Assembly: GCA_023313575.1 (NCBI GenBank)
Contig: JAJTTP010000002.1
Location: forward strand, 310,001 to 374,000
From: Eutypella sp. D-1
Taxonomy: Eukaryota > Ascomycota > Sordariomycetes > Xylariales > Diatrypaceae
Length of the DNA: 64,000 nucleotides
Direction: 5' to 3'
A program made the translations under genes and the position numbers. The notes beneath the pieces were generated by a model that saw nothing but the letters and a program-made list of their open reading frames with translations, had not been told where the DNA came from and did not search any database. Of the stretch, positions 21,873 to 33,605 are shown piece after piece (position 1 is the first letter of the stretch; each line of letters opens with the position of its first letter).

Positions 21873-23416
21873 TCAGAGCAATTGCTCTACTGATTGCGAA
21901 TGGTGTCCAGGCTGTGAGTGTTGCACGACATCTATCGTTCTCGTAATGCCACCTCCTCCTTGATTAATAGTGGCGCTACTTGACCCATGAGGTGCGTCAC
22001 CGTCAACTGTAATCTGCGTTCGCGTAGGCTGCAAGTCACTCATCTCGTAGTATGGGCGTGGTGCTTTCTTGGGCTCATTAGGCGACCCGATTGTGCCGAT
22101 AGGTCCGACAGATGGCAGTTTTGATGAGTTGGGCGAATTCCCACTACTGAAGGCCCTGCTGAGTTTGGTGCGTAGGCTTCGTATGATGGAGAACTCGGCG
22201 ACGTATAACCGCAGGAACTTGGCAACGGCGGGCATTGACCCCACGATGATAGCGACATTGTTCTCCACCACCCTAATCGTAGAATCGGGTTAGCTAGATC
22301 TGGGTCATGAACAGAGGAAATCATGTGGTATTAAGGGGCTATTTCACGTACACGCAAATAGCAAGACGGGCTTGCTCCCAGGTACTGTCCTCGCTATGGA
22401 GGAGTCTCACGCGGAAGACTAACGCTATGACACTGGCTGCGACGCCACTATGAGGAGCGCATTAGGGACATGTTTTTGGCTTATACTTAGTGTTAGACTC
22501 ACAGGAATGCCGTCCCGAAGAGCCCGAGCAGTTGGAATTTCTTCCAGAACGGCAGGTGGAGGGCATAAAGAGTAGGCAACGGCAAGATAAAGATGTAGAG
22601 GTCCAACAAGACAGAGCAGGAGCCCTGGACGATGCCCCAATATATCAACGTGTGATCCTGACTCGCCGAGGACGCGAGTTTGAGAAGCAGCTCTTCCCAA
22701 CTGTGGCCAGCTCGTGGAGCTTCGTAGATAGCAGATAGAGGGATGGAAGGGAAATAGATGGCAAAGTCAAAGACGACGCCAACCCACACCGCGACGTGTA
22801 TCCATTCCTCGAGCTCGAAAAGTTCGCGGTACATGAAGAAGATGGCGCATTTTGGGAAGAAGAGAACGGACCCGACGATAGTGGTATGGGCGAATATGAT
22901 CTTCGAGCGATAGGTTAGCTCACAGAAGCGCATTGCATCCATACTCGTAGATGATGCCTACCTGGAGATATCTCGGATTCAGCCAGCAAACAGGTACGTC
23001 CCACATATGACGGTTGTACTTGTGCACTGATTCCAGAGCTGTCAGTGAGACTCAAGGACGTTCTCAATGTCCCGTTACGGAGCTCGTGAGGGAGTCTGGC
23101 TTACGCGAAATAATCAGTCCTGAATAAGTAATGCTAAGTACAACACCGAATGCTATGAAATCTTCTAACTATTAGCGAATGTAGTTCGTCCATATCCGTA
23201 GGGCAGAGATGTTTTACAGTCCGCCAACTTCAGCTTGCGCCAGTTGACGTAAAGCCTCGTGGCAGCGAATGAAACAGCCCATGTCGACAGAATGATACAG
23301 ACAGAGATGGTGGCTGCAGCCAACGACGTTGGGTTCACTAGGTTAGAAGTTTGCCCATCGGGGGGCTTTCCCGCAGGAATCGCACAGAGGTCTACTCCCG
23401 GCGGTATAGAGGCCAT
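21873..23416 (-). CDS. seven-helix integral membrane protein, fungal rhodopsin-like family
   Basis: Six exons: 23416-23218, 23161-23105, 23038-22962, 22918-22503, 22447-22352, 22272-21873; 414 aa. Introns are 43-79 nt, and the joins give family-like sequence: KLADYFIAFGVVLSITYSG, then HKYNRHMWDVPVCWLNPRYLQ, LTYRSKIIFAHTTIVG, and VVENNVAIIVGSMPAVAKF. About seven hydrophobic helices are followed by a polar cytoplasmic tail. The RHMWDVP motif and the xENNVAIIxxSMPA helix are hallmarks of the fungal 'rhodopsin domain' (SAT4-like) membrane family, whose function is mostly unknown; such genes often sit in metabolite clusters. No retinal-binding lysine can be assigned. Divergent from P450-2 over 0.9 kb. 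Confidence 0.85.
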
Positions 23417-24319
23417 GATTGGGGATCAGATGAAGGCCATATTCAATTGAAACTAGAATGGCTGACTTGCTAGGAAAAGAAACAAGCGTCATATAGCATC
23501 GGCATCTAAGAAACTGGAGTGAAACGACATATTGGTGTTGAACGGCTAACGAATCTCATCATCTGCAAAGATTGATTGAAGCGATGACCAAGACGTCGCA
23601 GTTAGAATAGGCAAATATGTTCTGCTTTGGTTTCCAGTAGGGTCATGGCTGGATGTGTCCACCTTGCCAGCGGGCAGAACACCCCCCCCCCCAGGACTTG
23701 ACTGGTGTATACTTAGGTAAGTGATGTGATTTCAAAAGGTACCTTGTCAATAACCTGAATGGTGAATAAAAATCATGATCTTAATTGGGCTACCGAAAGT
23801 CGGTCTACGGACGATCCCGCAGCTTGCCCTCCTCGATCATACCCAGCCTACCTGCGTACCACTACGACGCTGACATCTAATGTGATGGAGGGGGTGGGAA
23901 ACTGGACAAGCTGGTGCAGTGGGCGTAGCTTACCTGCTTATGCATGCACAATCCCACTAAATATCAACCCCTGTTCGCCGGGGAGAGCCACGCACGGCAC
24001 ATCTGTAGGTCAAGATATCGTGTATCACCAACTTACCTCAGATTAACTATTGCGTCTCTTAGGACTTGAACTGGAGGGGGTCTAGGACCAAGGAATGCGG
24101 TACCTTCTAGGTAGTGAAAGGTGCGAGAAGGGCGAAACATAGTGACCGATCTAAGTGATATATATACATTGAGACGGAATCAGATTGGCAACGGAAAGTT
24201 GCTTGAATGTAATTACAGTGATAATTCTTCCCGAACTCTATGTGACCCTTCATCCGTCTTTGGCAATTGCATTTTGAATAATACATATTCCGGAGAGGAA
24301 GTTGTGGACGTTCACCACC
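23417..24319. promoter_or_regulatory. divergent promoter region of membrane protein and P450-2
   Basis: A 0.9-kb spacer between outward-reading genes, including a C10-type homopolymer near 23681. No operator identified by eye. Confidence 0.4.
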
Positions 24320-26417
24320 ATGCCAAGTCCGTCCGCACAAAGTGATGCTAGGTTGGCCTTCCCGGCACATCTCGATGGCACTGGCTTCAATGTACCCCAG
24401 TTATGGACAGCAGTAGAACTGCTGCTATTGATCTATGTGTCATGGCGGTTTTGGAAGTTCACTCTGCGCCCTATGTTGCACCCTGATAGCCCAAAAGAGC
24501 TCCCATATTGGATACCATGTGAGTAGGACCACGCTTTCCCTCTCTACTTCGGAGTTAACTTCTATCTAGTCTTCGGTAAGTTATAAAGCCAGAACGTAAT
24601 GTAGCTTCTAAGATGTTGATGGTCTGAACTAGGCCATGGCATCTCATTCTTTCACAACTCGCAAGCTCTATTGGTCGCGGCGAGGTAAGCAACAGCCGTA
24701 CACATGGATGGCAAGTGATCTAGCTGCTCAACACGTTGCGCACACAGCAAGTATTTCGGCAACACCAAGGATCCATTCGCGCTCAACGTCTTCGGCTCGA
24801 GGATGTACGTCATCTCCGATCCGAAGCAGACGAATGAAGTGTATAAGAACCTTGAGACCCTCTCATTCATAGAATTCGTCCAGGGCCTATTCAAGACAAA
24901 CGGGGTCAGTGCAAGTGGCATCCGGGCTATCTACACAGACTTGCCCGTAGACAAGGCAGGCTTTCCCAACCCCCAGGGCAAGTCATTGGGCGGAACGCTC
25001 GTGCGACAGATGCATATTCACCAGCTATATCCTGGAGAGAACTTGGACCAGCTTTACGTCCATTTCCATAACTACTTCCATGAGCATCTGACTCTGCCAA
25101 AGCTACGGGAGTCATGTGCCCCGTACATGGTGTCGCAAGACAACATCTCTATCGATGTGCCCCTTATGCGGTGGTGTTCCGAGTACTTCGTTCGAGCAGG
25201 CGGAATAGCATACTTTGGCGATAAGTTGAGTTCTATTGATCCCAAGCTAGCCTCCACTTTCATTGCCTTCGACGATCTCTCATGGCAGGCGATCTACCAA
25301 TATCCGAAATTTCTCACGCGAACAATGAGGGCCGAGAGAGATCAGACGCAGCGTACCTTCAAGAAGTATTTCGATCTACCGCAAAGCCAGCGCACCGGGG
25401 ACGCCTGGTTCACGAAGACCATGGAGAACGAGCTGCGGGCAATAGGCGTCGGCACCGACGACATAGCGTCGCTGCTCCTAACTCTTCACTGGGCGTCAGT
25501 TCTTGGCCTTCTTGTAGGGCGCAGAACACTCTTGATAACTAATCTTCTGAGACCATAGGATCAACACGAATACCCGTAAGACGGCTTTTTGGATGCTAAC
25601 GTACGTCCTTCGTAATGAATCGTACATTGGACCTTTACGCAAAGAAACGGAAGCAGCTTTTGACGGCGACACTCTTGTCGACCTGGATCACCTGCAAAGC
25701 AATTGCCCTTTGCTCGAGGCTGTGTGGTTCGAAACCCTTCGACTGGCCTCCAACGCCGCGTCAGTTCGCCGTGTAGCTGAGGATACAGTTATCGGGGGCA
25801 AGCTTCTCAAGAAAGACAGCCGCGTCAGTAAGTTGGCCCTTGGTTTTGCGTTGCTCGACTAAAGAGAACGTACGCGCGCACACACATAGGATGTTGTTAA
25901 TGCGCCCGCATTCGCAGTGATCCCATATCGACTTCTCCACTTCGATACGGCTATTTACGGCAATGATGTGCATAGCTTCAAGCCGGAGCGCTTCATGGGC
26001 TCGGCTAACGAAAAGTTAACGCGAGGCGACAGTTGGCGGCCTTTTGGTGGTGGCAAGACAATGTGCAGCGGTCGACACATAGCAAAGCGCGCGACTCGTG
26101 AGTAGCCTGGGCCTAGTATTCGATGCTCCACCCCCTATCTATCCCGTGGGGGTTTCCGTCCCACCTTGGGTATTATAAGAGTTCATCGGAAAGACGCATC
26201 TGTGACAATTCGAAACTAGATACGATTACTAACTTGAGGGTGCGCAGTTATGTTCCTGGCTATGGTCCTGCGCCGCTTCGACGTCTCTATCGTTGGAGAC
26301 GCTAAGATGCCAGCCTCCGACCTGGGAAGGCCGGTGCTGGGTATCATGGCCGTGAAGAACGACGAAGATTACACGGTCAGGATCTCCGAAAGACAGGCAC
26401 CGAAGGCTGTGTCTTAA
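24320..26417 (+). CDS. cytochrome P450 (P450-2) with a 6-nt microexon
   Basis: Seven exons: 24320-24518, 24570-24575, 24633-24684, 24748-25494, 25559-25827, 25918-26097, 26248-26417; 540 aa. The start is taken at 24320 (context CACCACCATGCC) rather than an in-frame ATG at 24302. The 6-nt exon TCTTCG restores YWIPFFGHGISFFHN, the proline-rich P450 hinge. One membrane helix lies at about residues 27-45. The I-helix region reads LTLHWAINTNTRKTAFW. The ExxR is FETLR (Glu393, Arg396). The haem loop WRPFGGGKTMCSGRH has Cys474. Family style is again CYP7/CYP8-like, as for P450-1, with a long F/G region. Expected ER-membrane monooxygenase; substrate unknown. Followed on the same strand by the permease. 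Confidence 0.88.
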
Positions 26418-27175
26418 GACTCAAAATAGTTTTAGACACCATACCTCATTTCATTTTCCTTGAGTCTACTTGGCTTCTAGTTGCTGTTCTCGATCCTGTT
26501 ATCTTTCCACTTCCCATAGCAACAGCGCTGAACTAGTCTTTATAGTACCACTGAAGTAGCACGGGCGTTGTCAACCCCTATTTGATGCTTTCGTTACTTA
26601 AAAGCAGATTGTAGCCTCCCTGTTAGTTATAGTGTTCCAATCCACATACATTCATTGGCACTGCCTTCCATCACCACTGCCCTTCTAGAGACCTCGAGCA
26701 ATGATCAATGCATCCTGCTGAATGAAAATGTGAAAATCCTTGACCTTTCGATAGATATCCCGGCCTATCAGAGGGTTGCATTTCCCGATAGCCAGGGGAT
26801 TCGGCTAACAGATACTTAGCCATGAAGCTACTGGCGCTAAAATCAAAGATTCGGGGAGATGGCTTAAGACTGGGATAGCGTGGCTTGGGGGGACTTGGGG
26901 AAGTCAATTCCAACAGGGGTTCTCCTACTATACTGTCGCTTATCCGTGGGGACCCGAACTAATGAGGAGATATAGGGCCTAGTTGAGCAGAGAGGCGATA
27001 CCCTGATTGCCCCTCGGCTATCTCTACAATGGCCGCCGATCTTGTTGGAATGGGGAGGTTCTAAGTATTGCTGGCGCGCCTGGGAGCAGGCCGCCATTTA
27101 TCTGGCGTTGTGTGAATATTTTCACTCAATCTCTCCTTCTTTTTCTTCTGTCACGTATCTCAATTTCGTGGAAAG
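26418..27175. other. intergenic, permease promoter region
   Basis: No gene. A pyrimidine-rich tract (about 27117-27165) precedes the permease ATG, as is usual for fungal 5' leaders. Confidence 0.5.
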
Positions 27176-29068
27176 ATGACAGCGCAGGCAGAGACAGGTC
27201 CTTACGAGATCGAAGGTGCCCCTATTGGGACCACCGCAGATACGGCGGCGGTTGAGAAGAAAGAAGCAGGCAACCTTACTACTACGAGTGCCGCATCTCA
27301 GGATGTCGAGTTTGCCCTTGCTGATGAGCCGGAGAAAGGCTACTTCAGTAGGGCTTCTGTCTGGCTCATGATTCTGTTCTCCGGACTGGCGATCGGTTCG
27401 GACGGCTAGTACGTTTCTATTGAGAGCTCGACTACTACTAATCGACCCAAAGTTCTATACGCTGACCAGGCATCGCAGCAACGCCGCGGTTACCGGAAAC
27501 GTTCAGCTGATTCTGATGATCCTGTACCCTGACGCGCTGACCAGCGAAGTCTACCAGCGGCTCAGCAATGCGTTCTTGATCGGCATGATCGTGGGGATGT
27601 TGCTCTTCGGCGTTGTGGTCGACCAGCTCGGTCGCAAGACTGGTGCCGTGGCTACCACAGCACTCCTCGTCACTGGCCTCATCCTCTCCTCCGCCTCGAG
27701 CGGGAAGGACGCGTCCGGTCTGTTCTGGATGATGATTGTCGCCCGTGGGATTGCCGGGGTGGGTGCAGGAGGCGAGTACCCTGTGAGTGGCGCTGGTGCG
27801 GCCGAGGCCACGGACGAGAGCGACAAGTACCGCAAGAGAAGAGGATTCATGTTCGCTATGCTGGCGGATCTATCAGCTTCTTTAGGATAGTAAGTTCTAT
27901 TCCTACCCCCTTTAGCTGTATAATATCTCGCCCCTGAATTAGACAAGGACAAGGAATAAGGTGAACATCTTGGCAAATGCGACTGGATGCAAGTGATGGT
28001 TAACCCTCAGCTATTTACAGCGTATGGGCCGGATTGGTGCCTCTACTACTGCTCTTGTGCGTGAAACAGCGGGAGTCTAGCTACGACATCGTATGGCGCA
28101 CATCATTCGCGCTGGGACTTGTCCCACCGCTGGTGATCTTCTGGTTCCGGCTACGAATGGCGGTGTCCACGGCATACCGCAAATCATCGATGCGGAAACA
28201 GCGCGTGCCGTACTGGCTGGCGCTGAAGCGGTACTGGCGACCTCTTGTCGGCTGCGCGGGCACCTGGTTCCTGTACAACTGGATCTCGATTCCGTTCGGC
28301 ATTTTTAGCTCGACCATCATGACGCGCGCCAACGCGAGCGAGAGCCTCGTCAAGAACCTCGGCTGGGGCGTCGCTATCAACTGTTTCTATATCCCAGGCC
28401 CCTTCATCGGCGGCTACCTCTCCGACAAGATCGGCCGCCGTAAGACTATGGCACTCGGCTTCACGCTGCAGGCCATCCTAGGGTTCGTACTAGGCGGCGC
28501 CATGGGCCCAATCCAAAGTATCTTCCCGCTGTTCATCGTTCTCTACGGCATCTTTCTCACGCTCGGCGAGGTCGGTCCCGGAAGGTAAGAACCCAAACGC
28601 TCGTCAATATAGCGACAGCACTAACGCGGCAGCAGCACGGTGGTTTTGGCGGCGTCGGAATGCTTCCCCACCTCGATCCGCGGACAGATGATGGGCTTCG
28701 TTGCGGCTTGGTCGAAAGCCGGGGCCGCTCTCGGCACGCAGGTTCGTTGCCGCATCTGGCTCTGAATCGTTTCCTGTTCCAATATAGACTAGACTGACTT
28801 ATGTGTTGTTTAGGTATTCACTGCTATTCTCAACTCCTATACGCATGACCCTTCAAAGGGAAATCAGGTCGCGTTTCTCATCGGCTCTGGCTTTGCGGTT
28901 CTGGGAGCCCTCATCGCCCTGTTTGTCATCCCCGAGGTGTCGAGGCGGTTAGACGACGACGACCAGGCATGGAAGCAGTACCTCAAAGATAACGGCTGGG
29001 AAGCCAACTGGGGTGACCACGAGACTAAGGACCCATCGGGAGTGGTACTCAACCAAGTCGTATCATAA
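27176..29068 (+). CDS. MFS permease, phosphate:H+ symporter/GIT1-like family
   Basis: Five exons: 27176-27408, 27479-27889, 28021-28584, about 28633-28741, 28814-29068; about 523 aa (the exon 4 acceptor could be 3 nt further on). Splices restore IGSDGYNAAVTGNVQLIL, LSASLGYVWAGLVPLL and LGTQVFTAILNSY. About 12 membrane helices. The conserved MFS loop reads FGVVVDQLGRKTG, and the PHS-family signature region is GAGGEYPVSGAGAAEATD. A second D-KIGRRK loop begins the C-terminal half. Relatives include glycerophosphoinositol/glycerophosphocholine and phosphate permeases. In this setting it could bring in a polar precursor or export a product, which is inference. Both termini are predicted cytosolic. 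Confidence 0.85.
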
Positions 29069-30756
29069 GCCGTAGATCTACAAATCCACACGACACCGAC
29101 ACCCGCCTGTTTGTAAGAATTATGAAGCCTATCATACGGCCACGGAGTTAGAATCAAGGAATCACCTCCGCGGCCGCTCGCTTTTCGGGGTCTCAGTCTG
29201 GGTCTACAATTTCAATCTCGCTCAGGGACCGACGACTGTCACAGGGGTTGTGACCACTATGCTAATAATAATTGCCAGCATGGGTTGGGATTAAAAAAAC
29301 GTGCCAGACAGCCAGACCCTTTTTGTCTATATCTCGGCGCGCTATGTATGAGCATAGGCAAGGAGACGGTGGGGACGGAGTGATGTACAGAAGTAGCGTC
29401 GGGCGAGGTGATGTTGTGCGTTTACCATAATATAGGTTTTATGAAGGGGACAGAGCCAATGAGATGCCGGGCTCGGCTCCCGCTATGCCGTGTTTATGAA
29501 TTGGCAAAAGCTTGAGTCTCTTGGTGAGATGATCTGATCGTCGGGATGACTTCGGTTCGGGTGTGGATGATCATATGGATTCGAGGAATCGCTGCGTTCG
29601 AAACCCCTTCTCTTCGGGGGTCGGCCGTTCTAGCAGCCCAGCTTCGAGGGTAGCGCTTCGTTGCAATTGCCTGAAGTCCATGTCGTGAAACAAGATTGTA
29701 AAACTGGGAAGGGTCTACACGATGCCACCATAATAGCGCTAGGGAGCGCATTTCCGCTTGGTCGGGAATGGCGCCGGGGCCAAGAAATAACCCCTGTTCA
29801 CATAGTGTCAGGGATCTTGGATTACCACGAGCTGGATACTGCCTAGGTAAGAATCAACAGTGCAGGCACTACAGGCAGGCAGGCTCGTGCCGGATCGACT
29901 ACTCAGCTGAAAGCGAGCTGTAGCATCATATGTAAACCATACCAGAGCTAAAACTATCCATCATATCGTCTCTCAAAAAACGTGTCCGGCAGCTTTCCAA
30001 GCCTTCGTGCTACTCCGTAGACTGAGACAGCATAACTGCGCGTGACGGGCCTGCCAAGAAATGCGGAAGCGCCTCGAAATAGTGCCGCTGGCTACACCCA
30101 GGTCTCAGGGGGAGGACAGGAGGCCGACGACGAGATAAAATATGCTCAATTGCGCGCCAATGACAACCCGGAATAGCGTCACTACCTTGTACTCGCGATG
30201 CGCTCCGTAGGGTAGAGCTCCGTCTCCCCTGAGCAAGGCGCCTTCTCATACTCAGAGCAAGGGGAAGGGGGGTTTCAGCCAAGACTTTATTTCAACATGG
30301 GTCGTATCCCAAGGCTCCGCCTAACCTCGTCCGACCCAATGGCGACCACGATGTTGCGGACCAGGTCGCGATACCATCGAGTCCGCGGTAGCCATGAAGG
30401 GCCAGGGGCGCAGAGCTGGGTGGGTTAAGCGGATCTTATGAGCTAGCGATGGCTGCTATGGAAATCTCGTTTCTATAAGATCGACCAGCTTCCCACGTTG
30501 AGTCCCAGTTCTTGTTTCCCCTTCCCCTCCTCATCCCAATCTCTATCACAAGCCGCCAAACCACCACCTGCAAGGTCAATCTCTTGTGTCATTCTCTACA
30601 GCCGGTCTGTACTTTCGTTTCGTTGTCCAATACATTTTCAACCCCGGATTCACCGTTACCGTTTCGCTAGTCGATCCAAGTGTGAATTCAAAACCAGACC
30701 GTTCACTTCGTCATTCCCTAAAACCCCCAAAATCCACATTTAATCCCACCGCAAAC
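29069..30756. other. intergenic, right boundary of the accessory block
   Basis: About 1.7 kb with no supported gene. The last 250 bases are pyrimidine-rich leader of the small secreted protein gene. Confidence 0.5.
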
Positions 30757-31284
30757 ATGCGTTTCTCTATCACTACTGTCGCTGCTGTCTTCGCGGCCAC
30801 CGCGTTCGCTGCCCCGTCCTCCTTCAAGGACATCATCCAGAAGCGCCAGCAGGGTGCTTTCACGCAGCAGTCGTACGACGACATCTCCATCTCGGGCGGC
30901 GTGGCCGGCAACGCCGAGGCGGAGGCCCTGCAGGTGTTCAGCGCGCTGGACATGAACAACCTGGCGGCCGCGACAGAGGCCGACATCGACTTCCTGAAGT
31001 CGGTCAACAGCATCTGCAACGACGCGGAGACGGACGCGTTCAACCCGGCCATCGAGGCGGCGGACGGCGAGGAGGCCGACGCTCTCCAGCGCGGCAAGAT
31101 CAAGAACAAGGTCCTCAAGCTCGGCGCTACCATGATCCGCCTCATGATCGAGCAGGCCCAGGGCGAGGACGTCGCCGACGACATCGAGAAGGAGCTCAAG
31201 AAGCTCAACAACAACATCCAGCAGGACGAGGACGAGGCCGGCCAGCCCTCCACTTTCCTGTCCTTCGACGCCCAGACCGCATAA
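30757..31284 (+). CDS. small secreted protein with Kex2 processing site
   Basis: A single exon of 175 aa. The start is the first ATG (GCAAACATGCG); the frame is open further upstream but has no ATG and is low complexity. A signal peptide covers about residues 1-19 (MRFSITTVAAVFAATAFAAP), and a dibasic KR at 29-30 suits Kex2 cleavage. The mature protein is acidic and helical with a single Cys, is rich in Ala/Glu/Asp, and ends NNIQQDEDEAGQP...FDAQTA. Many filamentous ascomycetes have similar small secreted proteins with no known activity. It is tail-to-tail with the LPMO gene. The codons are strongly C/G-biased at third positions, suggesting high expression. Confidence 0.85.
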   Translation: MRFSITTVAAVFAATAFAAPSSFKDIIQKRQQGAFTQQSYDDISISGGVAGNAEAEALQVFSALDMNNLAAATEADIDFLKSVNSICNDAETDAFNPAIEAADGEEADALQRGKIKNKVLKLGATMIRLMIEQAQGEDVADDIEKELKKLNNNIQQDEDEAGQPSTFLSFDAQTA

Positions 31285-31787
31285 GCGGAGAGAGAACGAC
31301 CGATTGGCTCTGCTCGTGGGAAAATGGCACGCGAGGACTGCCCCATGGAATACTGAGGCATCTTTCCTGTACTATATAGAGATTATGAGATTTAATGTAG
31401 GGAACGGCATTTGAACTTTCTGAAAACAACAGTATCCATCCATGCAATGTGAAGTGACTTAAACCGTAGCATAGTATACCCGCCTATGTACACCCTGGAC
31501 GATCATAGTGTTTTCCCTAATGCCGATTAAAGCAGAAGTATAGTATGCTAGAACTAGCTAATACGAAGTTGATACGCTATAGAAGTGAGAGCGTACAGTC
31601 GAAACATACTACCACATAGCGTCAGATAACGGGACAACCTTGCGTGTGTTTGGCAAACTGCAACTAAGAAGCTACATACACATTCCGATTCAATCAATAA
31701 CCCTTTAAAGACCAAACCTCGTGATTGAAAAGCTAAGCTGAACCATACGTGGGTAATAAAAATGCCAAAATTGTTCTTCATCTTAAC
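31285..31787. other. convergent spacer
   Basis: AT-rich 3' region between the small secreted protein and the LPMO gene. No feature. Confidence 0.5.
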
Positions 31788-32793
31788 CTAACAAGTGAAC
31801 ACGCTAGGGCCTGGAGCAGTATACGAGGTGGGAACCGGGTAGTAGATGTTGATCAGCAGGCCGGGGTCGTTAGGGGAGTCTATGTAGACAGTCAGCATCA
31901 CGTTCAAGACAGTACAGTATTTAAATAGAGAAAAGACAAGACAGGAAGGGCGGGGAGAGAGAGAAAAAAAAAAAAAAAAAAAAAAAACTCACAGGCTCCC
32001 GGGAACGAGACGAGACCCGTAGGCATCTTACTCCCACCACCAGTAACACTAAGCTGCGCACAACTGATATACGACTGCGCGCCCCCAACCGCACCCGCAG
32101 AATGCAGCGCAATATGCTCCACACGCAGTAAATACTCGCCGGCAGGGATACACTGCGGGATCTTAGCCGTAACCTGGGCCGCGCCCTGACTAGGCCAAGT
32201 CAAGCCGGACGGGGAGATGTTCGGGCCCTGCGAGAAGATCTTGAACCAGTTTGCGCCGGCACCGTCCCAGGAATCGGCCGTCTGGCCCGAGGGCACTTTC
32301 GCCATGTAGAATTGTAGCGTGCCTGGGTGCGAGACGGAGGATTTCGCCGTGAAGCCTACTGTTGAGCCTGCTGCGACTGACATCGTCTTCGCGCCTTCGT
32401 TGCCGGGCGCGAGCTGGTAGCATCGGAAGGCTTCGGAGTTTACGTCGGTCACTTTGCGCCGACATGAGCGGTACCGGGTCAGCTAACTGCTACCTAGTAA
32501 CTGCGATGATGGCGATGGCCACCGTAGATGGGGGAATGGGAATCGAGGCTGCTATGTCTACGGACTCACCTGGTCCATTACTCTGGTAATTCGCCGTTTT
32601 CCGAACATACTCCCAGTCGGCCGTCGCTTTCCCATTGGCAATGAGAGCCGGGAAAGTATCTTATAAATCCACACCATCGTCAGTCAATCTCTAACTGTAT
32701 ATGAGGGAGAAAGCCAGGTCTCATTGATCTTAACTTACAGTGCGCATTCACGGCCGCGGCCAAGACAAGGAACGCAGCAGCGATGACCTTCAT
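31788..32793 (-). CDS. AA9 lytic polysaccharide monooxygenase
   Basis: Four exons: 32793-32739, 32659-32570, 32451-31993, 31879-31788; 231 aa. The signal peptide MKVIAAAFLVLAAAVNA is cut before His18, giving the N-terminal His that forms half of the copper histidine brace; His90 (SSVSHPGTLQF) is the other. Second-sphere His165, Gln174 and axial Tyr176 lie in EHIALHSAGAVGGAQSYISC. The C terminus ends SYTAPGPSVFTC, with no CBM1, so it is a single-domain enzyme. It oxidatively cleaves cellulose or related glucans outside the cell using Cu and H2O2/O2 plus a reductant. The last intron starts GTGAG followed by a 24-T run. It sits beside other secreted proteins. Confidence 0.92.
31964..31987 (+). 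repeat. A24 homopolymer inside the LPMO intron 3
   Basis: Twenty-four consecutive A on the plus strand (T on the coding strand) just after the donor of the last LPMO intron. Confidence 0.85.
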
Positions 32794-33605
32794 GGTTGAT
32801 TTTAGCGATGATCGACACTCGGTGGTCTATCTCTCTCTGTCTGTAATTGTGGTCTCGTCGAGAGTATGTATGGCCAGCTAGGTAACCGTCTGTATCTAGA
32901 TGATCCAAAGACGAAGAACAACGCCTACATAAATCACCAAATCTAGGGGGGGAAGGGGGAAGGGTGTGCACTTCTTCATAACAGCCCTTACTTATTTATC
33001 GCACGCCTTGCCTTACCTTACAATCCGCAGCCCCGAGCGCAGTCATCAACAATATGAACCCACCAATGCCGAAAACCCCAAACGAAGCCATACGCAGTGT
33101 GAGGAGGGAAACCTCACGAACCTTCTTTGGGCGCAGCGGATGAGCCAGCGCCGTGGTGTAAATACCCGACGGCTAAACCCCCCCCCCCCCCCCCCCCCTC
33201 ACCCGGGGCACAATCACCGCCTATTCGCATCGCAATTGGGGCAGCCGCAAAGGCAAAGGCAAAGGAGCTTCCAGGCCCTTCAACCAAAAGAGGACGTGCA
33301 CGCGTGATCTTACGTGACCTCATCAAAGTACCATCACGATGCAAACCCTTCTAGGCTCTCTTAAGAGTTCACCACCACACACACCACATACACAAAAGTA
33401 ACCGACTTTTAGTTGCCCTGATCAATAAGCAACTAGGGTGTATGTATATTACCTGCTTTCTGGTCTGGGGAGTAAAAAAAATAAAACGCCAAGCAAAGAT
33501 GATGATGAATCGGGCACCGCCGCAACCAGTTAACTGATCAAATCCTAAGCAGCCCCAAGTAACCCCCCCCCCCCCCCTTTTTCCCCTTCCTCACTCCCTG
33601 CTACC
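32794..33605. other. intergenic, with long C runs
   Basis: LPMO promoter side and Spt5 3' side. It holds C homopolymers at 33178-33198 (21 C) and 33563-33577 (15 C). No gene. Confidence 0.6.
33178..33198 (+). repeat. C21 homopolymer
   Basis: Twenty-one consecutive C; the length may be inexact because of sequencing. Confidence 0.85.

Noticed and set aside
4244..29068. Hidden PKS, NRPS or terpene cyclase in the cluster
   Set aside because: No long frame or characteristic motif (ketosynthase, adenylation, DDxxD/NSE) was seen in any gap; gaps are under 2 kb.
30586..30756. Upstream extension of the small secreted protein
   Set aside because: No ATG, and it would bury the signal peptide.
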